Source of the DNA: an uncultured bacterium | GTDB taxonomy: Bacteria > Cyanobacteriota > Vampirovibrionia > Gastranaerophilales > Gastranaerophilaceae | DNA: 34,973 bases | NCBI GenBank assembly: GCA_902796305.1 | Contig: CADBOJ010000112.1 | Coordinates: 1 to 34,973, forward strand | Direction: 5' to 3' | Shown: positions 7,320-14,872 of the stretch, piece by piece | Numbering within the stretch: the first letter of the stretch is position 1 | How the letters are laid out: each line of letters starts with the position of its first letter | The notes under the pieces: model-generated | What the model was told of the DNA's origin: nothing | Seen by the model: the letters and a program-made list of their open reading frames with translations, nothing else | The model's database searches: none | Position numbers and translations under genes: made by a program

Positions 7320-7604
7320 ATGCTTATATTAACCAGAAAAGTAAATCAAAAATTAATTATAAATGACGATATTGAAGTTGTCATTCTTGAAAGCTATAAA
7401 AATTCCGTTAAAATCGGTGTTAATGCTCCGAGTAACGTACAAATATACAGAGAAGAAATATATAACGAAATCAAAAAATCCAATAAACAGGCAAAAAATA
7501 TTGATATAGATACAATTTCAAAATTAAAACCAAATAGTGTATCAGGCAAGAATTTTGACTTTATGAAGAAAATAAAATCTTATGACAATAATGAATCAAA
7601 ATAG
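7320..7604 (+). CDS. csrA: Carbon storage/flagellin translation regulator CsrA
   Basis: 94-aa CsrA. The conserved core MLILTRKVNQKLIIND, then VKIGVNAPSNVQIYREEIYNEI spans residues 1 to about 50 and contains the Arg6 and Arg44-type RNA-binding positions. A basic tail of about 40 residues extends beyond the usual 60-75 aa; such tails carry the FliW-binding site in FliW-containing bacteria. A GGAAG at the end of fliW supplies the ribosome site, so translation is probably coupled. Its last 23 nt overlap the start of the next gene. Confidence 0.93.
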   Translation: MLILTRKVNQKLIINDDIEVVILESYKNSVKIGVNAPSNVQIYREEIYNEIKKSNKQAKNIDIDTISKLKPNSVSGKNFDFMKKIKSYDNNESK

Positions 7605-8202
7605 TGCATATGACTATTTTTACAAACATCAATATCAAAATGCCCTGAATATATTTATTAACGAAAAAGAATATTACCATGCCGGTCTATGCTCACTGTT
7701 ATTAAAAGACACAAAGAATGCGGAAAAATTTTGGAGAATGAAGAAAAATGTTTGCCCCGCATCTGATTTCGGTTTGTGTGTGCTTGGAATGATAAATTTA
7801 AAAACCGATAAAAAGCCTTCATTTTTTCAAACAAGAGCACAGCTTGAAGTTTATATAAACTTGTTCATAGAAAACAATCTTACCGAATGGGCTGAAAACC
7901 TTATAAGCTGTTCTGATTTTTTATTTTTTTCAAATCCGGAAAGTTATAAATTTATAGCCCGTGCTTTATATGCAAACGGATACTTTCAACTTGCAATTAA
8001 TTTCTGTAAGAAGTCCTTAAATTATATGTATTCAGACCCCGAGGCACTTTTGATAATGTCGCAATGCTATTATTTGCTTAAAGATAACGGAGAAGCACTT
8101 CACCTTGTAAACAAGGTGCTTGATATGGTACCGGAATACTTTCCTGCGATGGTTTTTAAAAAAATCATAAAAGAGGAAATCGAAAAAAAATATAATAAGT
8201 AG
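7582..8202 (+). CDS. TPR protein in the fliW-csrA operon
   Basis: 206-aa cytoplasmic protein made of TPR-like helix pairs: YDYFYKHQYQNALNIFINE and AGLCSLLLKDTKNAEKFW at the N-terminus, and YKFIARALYANGYFQLAINFCKK, ALLIMSQCYYLLKDNGEALHLV near 130-190. It has no signal peptide. It overlaps csrA by 23 nt in another frame, so translation is probably coupled; an internal ATG at 7591 (MNQNS) is an alternative start. Position suggests a partner in flagellar or CsrA regulation, but there is no direct evidence. It converges with secG across 6 nt. Confidence 0.8.
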   Translation: MTIMNQNSAYDYFYKHQYQNALNIFINEKEYYHAGLCSLLLKDTKNAEKFWRMKKNVCPASDFGLCVLGMINLKTDKKPSFFQTRAQLEVYINLFIENNLTEWAENLISCSDFLFFSNPESYKFIARALYANGYFQLAINFCKKSLNYMYSDPEALLIMSQCYYLLKDNGEALHLVNKVLDMVPEYFPAMVFKKIIKEEIEKKYNK

Positions 8203-8208
8203 ATTAAT

Positions 8209-8433
8209 TTATTGTTTAAGCAAATAGCCTAAAATAAAGCTTGAAATTATAAATGTTAATACAAAGAAATATGTTAATTTGTTTAAGCCTTTTTCGGTTG
8301 ATTTTTGAGAAGCAAACAATTGACTTGCGGCGCCGATGGAAGCAAGTCCGTCACCCTTCGGAGAATGCAGCAATACAAGAAAAACCGTTATTATGGCAGA
8401 AAGCATTTGTATTACATAGAAAAATCTAATCAT
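8209..8433 (-). CDS. secG: Protein translocase subunit SecG
   Basis: 74-aa SecG, the small membrane subunit of SecYEG. Two transmembrane helices (about residues 4-21 and 50-71) flank the typical loop SPKGDGLASIGAASQLFASQK, close to the canonical GKG...G...FG pattern. The start is set at ATG 8433 because AAGGA lies about 7 nt before it; an upstream in-frame ATG (8484) would add 17 mostly basic residues not seen in the family. Confidence 0.88.
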   Translation of the reverse strand: MIRFFYVIQMLSAIITVFLVLLHSPKGDGLASIGAASQLFASQKSTEKGLNKLTYFFVLTFIISSFILGYLLKQ

Positions 8434-8514
8434 ATTTTTGTTCCTTTTCCTATACTTTTTAACATAAACAAAACATTTATGCAATTGAAAAGAAATTCAT
8501 GAAATTATATTTAT

Positions 8515-8934
8515 TTATAATTTAGCATTTTCTTTTGTTTCAACGAGCATTTCATCAAGTATCTTAGCGCAATCTGCGACCATATTAATACAGTGTGCTT
8601 TTCTTTCCGGTGAATGAAATTCCTTAAACTCTCTTGTTAAAACCTTGCAGCAGGTTACCTTATGAATTGAAGTAAATTTTTTGTAGAATTCATCGGCAAG
8701 TTTCCTTGCAATATTATCTTCATATTTTCCGTGTAATAATCCGAGTACCATCATAGAACCTGCAACAGCTCCGCATAAACACCCGTTTGACATTCCGCCC
8801 GAAAAACTTGTTGCAATACTTACAAACTTTTCATCCGCATATCCGAGGTCAACCGCTGCTTTTGCAATTGATTCGGAACATGAAAACCCTTGTTTAAAAT
8901 AATCCGGCGCTATATCAATAAAATGTTTTTCCAT
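8515..8934 (-). CDS. C_GCxxG_C_C family protein
   Basis: 139-aa member of the C_GCxxG_C_C family. Conserved Cys occur in FSCSES, NGCLCGAVAGS (the GCxxG core), VTCCKVL and the later HC and DC positions, arranged as usual for this probable redox or metal-binding family of anaerobes. The helical N-terminus (YFKQGFSCSESIAKA) is typical. AGGAAG lies 5 nt before ATG. It is 26 nt downstream of dgkA on the same strand. Biochemical role is unknown. Confidence 0.85.
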   Translation of the reverse strand: MEKHFIDIAPDYFKQGFSCSESIAKAAVDLGYADEKFVSIATSFSGGMSNGCLCGAVAGSMMVLGLLHGKYEDNIARKLADEFYKKFTSIHKVTCCKVLTREFKEFHSPERKAHCINMVADCAKILDEMLVETKENAKL

Positions 8935-8960
8935 ACTTACTTCCTTTAAAATCCTGTTAT

Positions 8961-9341
8961 TTAATTATAATATAAATGATAAATTTTATTTCCGTATATT
9001 AAAAAGGAAATGGTAACACTGGTAATTGCCGAAATAAGTACGGCTCCTGCTGCTATATCTTTTGATAGTTTTGCCAATTTTGCCCATTTATTTTTGTAAT
9101 ATGCATCAATTATAAATTCAACAACGGAATTAATCATTTCGACAACAAGAACAAACATATTTGCAAAAATAATAATGCAAAATTCCACTAATGAAACCCT
9201 TAAGAAAAAGGCAACAGAAAGGGTTAAAATTGCTATCACAAGATGTTTTCTAAAATTTCTTTGTGACTTAAAGGCTAATCTTACTCCGTTAAGTGCATAC
9301 ATTACGCTTTTGTTAAAATTTCTTGACTGAAATTTGTTCAT
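8961..9341 (-). CDS. dgkA: Diacylglycerol/undecaprenol kinase
   Basis: 126-aa integral membrane kinase of the DgkA family, with three transmembrane helices (about 33-50, 52-72 and 96-118). The signature region MINSVVEFIID is followed by KLAKLSKDIAAGAVL, carrying the catalytic Glu and the KD-x-AGAVL metal/ATP site. The Gram-positive relatives phosphorylate undecaprenol for cell-wall lipid recycling. It overlaps the ybeY stop by 4 nt (ATGA), so translation is coupled, in a pgpH-ybeY-dgkA order known from many bacteria. Confidence 0.9.
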   Translation of the reverse strand: MNKFQSRNFNKSVMYALNGVRLAFKSQRNFRKHLVIAILTLSVAFFLRVSLVEFCIIIFANMFVLVVEMINSVVEFIIDAYYKNKWAKLAKLSKDIAAGAVLISAITSVTISFLIYGNKIYHLYYN

Positions 9342-9835
9342 ATTTGTCTTAATACCTTATTTTGAATACTTACAACAAAATCGTAATCCTTTTTTGTTAA
9401 GTGGTCAAATCCGAGCAAATGCAAAATTCCATGGATTAATAATGTCAGTATTTCTTTTCTTAAATCATTATTGTTTTCATCTTTTTGCCTGTATGCCGTT
9501 TCGACCGAAATAATTATCTGACCGAGATTTGCGGTTTTTCTGTAAATAACGGAATTAAAATCATCAAAAAATAAAGAAAATGTAATGACATCTGTTGCTT
9601 TATCTTTATTCCTGTATGTTTTGTTTAATTCTCTAATCGTTTCGTCATTACAAAAAGCAACATCAAAAGAAATTTTTGAAATTTCGCCGTTAAATATTCT
9701 GCTTGAATAAAGCTCTTTTGTATTAAGAATTATATCAAGTATTTTTTTAATTTCCACTCTATAGTCTTTTAAGTATATTTTATGGCTTCTTAAATTTATA
9801 TCATCCAGCTTTGTTAAAGTAAAACTACTTTTCAT
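9338..9835 (-). CDS. ybeY: Endoribonuclease YbeY (rRNA maturation factor)
   Basis: 165-aa YbeY. The zinc motif HGILHLLGFDH with its three His is present near the C-terminus, and the conserved middle block ELNKTYRNKDKATDVITFSL is intact. YbeY acts in 16S rRNA 3' processing and ribosome quality control. ATG 9835 is chosen over 9892 because AAGGA precedes it at 5 nt and the shorter form has the usual length; it then overlaps the pgpH end by 11 nt. Confidence 0.93.
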   Translation of the reverse strand: MKSSFTLTKLDDINLRSHKIYLKDYRVEIKKILDIILNTKELYSSRIFNGEISKISFDVAFCNDETIRELNKTYRNKDKATDVITFSLFFDDFNSVIYRKTANLGQIIISVETAYRQKDENNNDLRKEILTLLIHGILHLLGFDHLTKKDYDFVVSIQNKVLRQI

Positions 9836-12032
9836 CTTCTTCCTTTGTGTTTGATTTTGACTGAAGCTCTTGAATTTTTCTTTCAAATTCAATATCTTGA
9901 GGATTTTGAATGGTTATTTTGTTTTTATCCAATTCATCTATGACTTTTTCCTGATATTTTATTCTGTCATGCTGCATTCCTCTTAATATTTTATTAAAAG
10001 TCATAGCAATAATTTTTATGTCTTTTAAAGTCAGAGGACTATCCGAAAGCTGTCCGTCATTCAATCTTTCGGTAAATATTTTATTTACCATTGCTTCAAT
10101 TTCTTCCTGTGTCGGTTTTTTAAGCGACCGTACAGCACTTTCAAGGGCATCCGCCAGCATTAAAATTGCGGTTTCTTTTGTTTTCGGTTTAGGACCCGGG
10201 TATCTGAACTGTCCTTCTTGAACATTTTCCGCCCCTTCCATTTCAATTGCTTTGTTATAGAAATATCCTGCCAGAGTTTCGCCATGGTGCTGCTGGATAA
10301 AATCAATTACAACCTGTGGAAGTCCGTATTTTTTTGCCATCTCAACGCCGTCTTTAGTATGGAGAGTAATAACCATTTTACTCTGACGTGGAGTTAAGGT
10401 TGCATGCGGATTTTCAACCCCAAAATACGATTGGTTTTCTATGAAGAACAAAGGTCTTTGAAGTTTACCTATATCATGATAAAAAGCTCCGACTCTTGCA
10501 AGAATTGAATCAGCACCGATGGCAGCCGCTGCCGCTTCGCAAAGATTTGCAACCATAAGAGAATGGTGGAAAGTACCGGGAGCAGAGCTTCTCATTTTCG
10601 ATAAAAGTTCTTGGTTTTGGTCTGCAAGCTCAATAAGAGCATAAGGGGATACAATTTTGCATATTTTTTCTATTATCGGAATAAAGAACATTGCAATCAT
10701 TGAAGAAACAAGACCGTTAATCAAGCCCCAGAAAGGATTTTGAATATTATTGTGAATTAATCTTGCAAAAGCTTCGGCTTGAACCTCAAATAACGAGCAG
10801 AAAAACATTGCAAAAAACATTACTGCTCCGACTTTTATTCCGCACCAGATAATATCTAAACGCTTTGCATAAGATATTTTTGAAACAAGATATCCGCTGA
10901 ATAATATTGCACATACAAATACAAAGAACAGCTGTGTATCAAAAAATAAAGTTACGGATAATATTGCAAGCATCATTACCGAAACAAGAAAAGCAAGAAC
11001 GGGATTTGTAAAAATTGCAAGTATAATGGTAAATGCCGAAAACGGCATCAAAAAATTAGACCATACGTCCGAATTGGATATTAAAATACACGCATAGGTT
11101 AAAATTATTGATGACATTGCAATATAAGACATGTATCTTGGTGTATAGTATTTTTTTTCATATTTTTTAATGTACAAAATCAGAGAATACATAGTAAGAC
11201 ATACAAGAGCAAATATACCTAAAATTCCCGCTCTGTTCAATTCAAAAGCATTGTATCCCGATTGTTTCAGTGCATCTCTTTTAACCTGTGTAACTTTTTC
11301 GCCTGATTGAAGAATTTTATCTCCTTTTTTATATGAAACAAGGTAAGGTTTAACCGAGTTTCTTGCATTTTTTTTGGCTACTTCCGTTGCATACTCATCT
11401 ATTATTAGATTTGGTACAATACTATGCTCGATAAGACCTATAATTAAAGGATATTGATTTCTTTTAACATGAACTCCAAGGGTCTTATCTATAAAACCGT
11501 CCGTTATAAAATTTGATACATCCGAATCAAAAATCCCGACATTCAGAAGCTCATTTAAAATATACTTGGTGTTTGTAAAAGCCGAAGTTAATCCCGAGCT
11601 TGAAGAAGATAGAATATAGGATATTGCTTTTGACTTTCTTTCCGTATCATTAATTTCAAGCAAATCAAACAATTCTTTTTGTTTTGTTTGATAAGATTTT
11701 TTATCATTTTTTATTCTTTCAACATCTTCAATAACTTTCTGCAAGTCGGTTTTAATATAATCTCCCTCAACAGGAGCAACTATGTTTCTTATTTTGTTTG
11801 CAACTTCTCTTTTAATAAGTTCTGTTCTTTGTCTGTCTTCTACAACAAAACTGCTTTTAGAATATATTGTTTTTTGAGCTATGCCGTTTGAAATTATATT
11901 TTGATAAAGATAATATCTGACAGACAAAAGCGAAGTTAAAATCACCGCAACAAGAAAAAATGCACAAAAAGATGCAGGTCTTGAAGATTGAAATACGTCC
12001 TCGTTTTTAAAAATGTTATAAAAATTTTTCAT
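9825..12032 (-). CDS. pgpH: 7TM-HD cyclic-di-AMP phosphodiesterase PgpH/YqfF
   Basis: 735-aa membrane phosphohydrolase. One transmembrane helix (about 22-44) is followed by an extracytoplasmic 7TM-HDED region (to about 270), a cluster of about seven helices (270-460) and a cytoplasmic HD domain. The HD motifs are visible: GTFHHSLMVANL (H489-H490), AFYHDIGK (H519-D520), ENPHATLTP and QQHHGETLAGYFY. PgpH in Listeria degrades c-di-AMP, so this implies c-di-AMP signalling or a related nucleotide substrate. It is first in the pgpH-ybeY-dgkA transcript. No strong Shine-Dalgarno is seen before ATG. Confidence 0.9.
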   Translation of the reverse strand: MKNFYNIFKNEDVFQSSRPASFCAFFLVAVILTSLLSVRYYLYQNIISNGIAQKTIYSKSSFVVEDRQRTELIKREVANKIRNIVAPVEGDYIKTDLQKVIEDVERIKNDKKSYQTKQKELFDLLEINDTERKSKAISYILSSSSSGLTSAFTNTKYILNELLNVGIFDSDVSNFITDGFIDKTLGVHVKRNQYPLIIGLIEHSIVPNLIIDEYATEVAKKNARNSVKPYLVSYKKGDKILQSGEKVTQVKRDALKQSGYNAFELNRAGILGIFALVCLTMYSLILYIKKYEKKYYTPRYMSYIAMSSIILTYACILISNSDVWSNFLMPFSAFTIILAIFTNPVLAFLVSVMMLAILSVTLFFDTQLFFVFVCAILFSGYLVSKISYAKRLDIIWCGIKVGAVMFFAMFFCSLFEVQAEAFARLIHNNIQNPFWGLINGLVSSMIAMFFIPIIEKICKIVSPYALIELADQNQELLSKMRSSAPGTFHHSLMVANLCEAAAAAIGADSILARVGAFYHDIGKLQRPLFFIENQSYFGVENPHATLTPRQSKMVITLHTKDGVEMAKKYGLPQVVIDFIQQHHGETLAGYFYNKAIEMEGAENVQEGQFRYPGPKPKTKETAILMLADALESAVRSLKKPTQEEIEAMVNKIFTERLNDGQLSDSPLTLKDIKIIAMTFNKILRGMQHDRIKYQEKVIDELDKNKITIQNPQDIEFERKIQELQSKSNTKEEDEK

Positions 12033-12088
12033 TCCGCAATCCGATAACTTAATACAACTACATTATACAATAAATTGTTTTTTTACTA

Positions 12089-12094
12089 TATACT
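12089..12094 (+). promoter_or_regulatory. -10 hexamer of the GH13 gene, apparently leaderless
   Basis: TATACT ends 6 nt before the ATG, with no Shine-Dalgarno between them. The T-rich stretch upstream has no convincing -35. Confidence 0.3.
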
Positions 12095-12100
12095 ATTTAT

Positions 12101-13651
12101 ATGGGTATTAAAAAAATATTTACGGGAATTTTTACATTTTTTATTTTGCAAAACGTTCTTTATGGTGCTCAAAGAGCAAATTTAAAAGAGCAGTTTAAAA
12201 ATAATGACTCCATAATTTATACAATTAATATAAGGAGCTTTGGTGCCGTTGATAAAAATAATGACGGCATTATAGAAGAAGAAAAAGGCGACATCAGAGG
12301 AACTTTTTTAAATGCAAAAGATAAGCTGGAAGATTTAGCCCGTGAAGGAATAAACACAATATACGTTCTTCCGATAACCAAAACCGGAAAATTAAAAGCT
12401 CTCGGAACGGCAGGCTCTCTCTATGCAATGGACAGTTTTACAATCCTTGCTCCGGAACTTGATGACAAGTCCAACAATTTAACTATTGAGCAAGAGGTTG
12501 AACAATTTACAAAAAAAGCGCATGAGTTAAACTTAAATGTTATAGTGGATTTGCCCAGCTGTGGTTCATACGATTTATCAATTAAAAAACCTGACTGGTT
12601 TTTATATGATGAAAACAACGAAGCGGTAATTCCTGCCGATTGGACGGATGTAAGGCTATTTAAAATATATAACGACGATAATAAAACGCTTTTTGAACCA
12701 AACGTAAAAAACTTTAAAAACTTTATAGACAAAATGCAATCACTGGGGTTTGACGGAATAAGGGCTGATGTTGCGGCAATTAAGCCGTATGCTTTTTGGA
12801 GGGAAATTATAAGCTATGCTAAATCCAAAAACAATAACTTTATTTTTATAGCGGAAGCTACACCCGAATGGAATAATCCCGCACCGAACGGAGTAAAATA
12901 TTATACCAAAGTTCCCGAACTTTTATCCGCAGGATTTAAGGGCTACTATGGTTCGGGTGCAAACTTTAAAAACGTCAAAACAAAAGAAGAATTTGATAAG
13001 AGGTTGAAAAATAACTTAAATATCCTTAAGAAAAATAAAAATTCCGCAATCATGTCATCTTTTGCAACCCATGATATCCAATCTCCGATTTTGAAAGGCA
13101 GAAATTACTGGAATATGATTTTATGGCTTAATGCCACATTACCTGTAAACAGCTATTTTCTTGACGGTTTTTCATCGGGAGACAGCTATATATATCCTTA
13201 TGAAAATTTAAAAGCGGAAAAGAGTTATACCGATGACGAATATTATTTTGTTCATTCGGGCTTGTTTGATATCTTTAATTTTTCAAGACCCGCAATAACG
13301 GGCGGTAAATATTTCAAAAAAGAATTCATAAGAGCTGTTGCATTTAAAAAAGAACATTCTTCCTTAATCAAACCCAAAAATCTGGTTATTTTAAAAACCG
13401 ACAACAGCAAGATTTTTGCATACAAGCTGATTAATTCAAAAAAAGAAATAATAGTGGCAGGTTCTCTTGATGAAGATAACGTTTTAAAAACAAACTTAAA
13501 ATCCAAATACTTAAATTCAACAGACGGCAAATCTAATCAGGCATTATTTTTTACAATAAATTCCAAAAACAAACCCGTAATGCAAAAGAATAATATTTCG
13601 GTTACACTTGAACCTCTTGAACTTGCCGTATATTTAATACAAAAAAATTAG
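12101..13651 (+). CDS. Secreted alpha-amylase family (GH13) protein with altered region I
   Basis: 516-aa protein with a signal peptide (about 1-22) and a GH13 barrel. Visible family elements: a calcium-type loop DKNNDGIIEE (51-60), GFDGIRADVAAI with the nucleophile D223, FIAEATPEW with the acid/base E252, and ATHD with D325. Region I normally reads DxVxNH; here it is DLPSCG (150-155), so the Asn and His are replaced by Cys and Gly. The catalytic triad is kept but a subsite -1 His is missing, so specificity or activity may be unusual. It probably acts on alpha-glucans outside the cytoplasm. It is transcribed alone and shares a 4-bp stop overlap with the convergent RHH gene. Confidence 0.85.
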   Translation: MGIKKIFTGIFTFFILQNVLYGAQRANLKEQFKNNDSIIYTINIRSFGAVDKNNDGIIEEEKGDIRGTFLNAKDKLEDLAREGINTIYVLPITKTGKLKALGTAGSLYAMDSFTILAPELDDKSNNLTIEQEVEQFTKKAHELNLNVIVDLPSCGSYDLSIKKPDWFLYDENNEAVIPADWTDVRLFKIYNDDNKTLFEPNVKNFKNFIDKMQSLGFDGIRADVAAIKPYAFWREIISYAKSKNNNFIFIAEATPEWNNPAPNGVKYYTKVPELLSAGFKGYYGSGANFKNVKTKEEFDKRLKNNLNILKKNKNSAIMSSFATHDIQSPILKGRNYWNMILWLNATLPVNSYFLDGFSSGDSYIYPYENLKAEKSYTDDEYYFVHSGLFDIFNFSRPAITGGKYFKKEFIRAVAFKKEHSSLIKPKNLVILKTDNSKIFAYKLINSKKEIIVAGSLDEDNVLKTNLKSKYLNSTDGKSNQALFFTINSKNKPVMQKNNISVTLEPLELAVYLIQKN

Positions 13652-13836
13652 TCCAGTAAATTTTCAAGAATGCTTGCATTTTTATCGGCATTTTTAGGCT
13701 TAACTCTTGAAGATTTTTTAATATATTCTCTCAAGGCTTCTCTTACAAGCTCTGAACGACTTCTCTGTTCTTTTAGAGCCATTTTATCTATGGTTTTTAA
13801 AAAACCGTCTTTCATTGAAATTAAAATTCTTGCCAT
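13648..13836 (-). CDS. Ribbon-helix-helix (CopG-type) regulator
   Basis: 62-aa RHH protein: beta strand ARILISMKD, helix FLKTIDKMALKEQ, the turn RSRSELVREALREYI and a basic tail. RHH proteins bind DNA as dimers and act as repressors or antitoxins. No toxin gene adjoins it, so a free-standing repressor is more likely. It is divergent from the superoxide-reductase-like gene. Good ribosome site (AGGAG, 8 nt) and an extended -10 upstream. Confidence 0.8.
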   Translation of the reverse strand: MARILISMKDGFLKTIDKMALKEQRSRSELVREALREYIKKSSRVKPKNADKNASILENLLD

Positions 13837-13865
13837 AATTTTAACTCCTGTAGCTATCCTTTAAA

Positions 13866-13874
13866 ATTATATCA
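13866..13874 (-). promoter_or_regulatory. Extended -10 promoter of the RHH gene
   Basis: TGA-TATAAT on the minus strand is a perfect extended -10, about 30 nt upstream of the RHH start. It sits in the 130-nt divergent region shared with the SOR-like gene. Confidence 0.5.
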
Positions 13875-13966
13875 CATTTTTAATTTTTTTATTTACCTAG
13901 TTAAATGCGCTAATTTTCTTTGGAGATTTCCTGTTGTAAAAAATTATAAGAAAGGAAAAAAAGAAA

Positions 13967-14359
13967 ATGACAGTATTAAATGAACTATTCAAATGCAACA
14001 TCTGCGGAAATGTTGTAGAAATCACACACGAAGGCGTAGATTCTCTTGTTTGTTGCGGAGAAGATATGGAAAAGCTAAAAGAAAATGAGGCAAAACCCGA
14101 AAACTTTCATTTTGCACATGTTGAAACAATTAACAAATTTGAAGATTGGGAGGTTAGAAAAATACATTTTAATCACGAAATGACACCCGAACATCATATT
14201 GAATTTATAGAAGCAATATCAAACGACGGAACATACTTAAAAAGAAAATATTTAAAAGAAACCGAACCGGCGGAAATGATATTAAAATGCAAATGCAAGC
14301 AGGGTCTTTATATAAGATTATATTGCAACCGTGATGGAGTATGGACTACAAAATTATAA
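13967..14359 (+). CDS. Desulfoferrodoxin/superoxide reductase-like protein with altered catalytic iron site
   Basis: 130-aa two-domain desulfoferrodoxin homologue. The N-terminal desulforedoxin knuckle is complete: C10, C13 and the C29-C30 pair bind a rubredoxin-like iron. The second domain aligns with the superoxide reductase site: H51 (in AHVETI), H70, H76 (in EHHIEF) and C120 (in CNRDG). Canonical enzymes have EKHVP before the first His and CNLHG at the end. Here the Glu-Lys pair is Phe-Ala (49-50) and the fourth His is D123. It may be a non-canonical iron protein or a sensor rather than an efficient superoxide reductase. AAGGA precedes ATG. The ferritin-like gene follows by 21 nt. Confidence 0.85.
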   Translation: MTVLNELFKCNICGNVVEITHEGVDSLVCCGEDMEKLKENEAKPENFHFAHVETINKFEDWEVRKIHFNHEMTPEHHIEFIEAISNDGTYLKRKYLKETEPAEMILKCKCKQGLYIRLYCNRDGVWTTKL

Positions 14360-14380
14360 GTTTATAGAAGAGGATTTTTA

Positions 14381-14872
14381 ATGGAAACAAAACTTTTACA
14401 GGCATTCAACAGTCAAATTAATCATGAATTTTACGGTGCATATTTGTATTTTGCAATGTCAACATATTTTGATGAAATAGCAATGTCAGGCTTCAGTACT
14501 TTTATGAAAAATAAAGCATCTAAAAAACTCCTGAATGCACAAAAAATTTACGATTATATTATTTTAAGAGATGAAAAATTGACGTTCTTAAAAATTGAAG
14601 AACCAACAGCCGATTGGATAAACGTATCGGATATATTCTCCTGCGCTCTGTCGCATGAAGAATTTATGCTATCCCAAATTCAAGAATTGTATAAAATAGC
14701 TCACGAATATGATGATGCAGGAGCGCTTGAATATATTTTCAAATTGATAAACGCTCAAATACTCGAAGCGGGTTATTTTAGAAAACTTGTATTCAGGATA
14801 AAAAATTGCAGTATGTTCCCGTCTAATATTGAACTTTTAGAAGAAGCCATATTGAAACAAAGCTTAAACTAA
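14381..14872 (+). CDS. Ferritin-like protein with incomplete ferroxidase centre
   Basis: 163-aa four-helix ferritin-fold protein of FtnA size. Alignment by eye to bacterial ferritin keeps E16 (NHEFY), E93 (SHEE), Q126 and E129, but the helix-B iron ligands are gone: canonical E-E-x-x-H reads K48-K49-x-x-N52, and the later EQxEEE run is AQILEA. So site A lacks two of its ligands (E50- and H53-type). The fold markers AYLYFAMSTYF and KIYDYI are clear. It probably forms a cage or a partner subunit with reduced or altered iron oxidation. It is 21 nt after the SOR-like gene, so they are co-transcribed, and shares a 4-bp stop overlap with nth. Confidence 0.8.
   Translation: METKLLQAFNSQINHEFYGAYLYFAMSTYFDEIAMSGFSTFMKNKASKKLLNAQKIYDYIILRDEKLTFLKIEEPTADWINVSDIFSCALSHEEFMLSQIQELYKIAHEYDDAGALEYIFKLINAQILEAGYFRKLVFRIKNCSMFPSNIELLEEAILKQSLN

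Noticed and set aside
13648-13836. RHH protein as antitoxin of a toxin-antitoxin pair
   Set aside because: No small toxin-type gene adjoins it; neighbours are GH13 (convergent) and the SOR-like gene (divergent).
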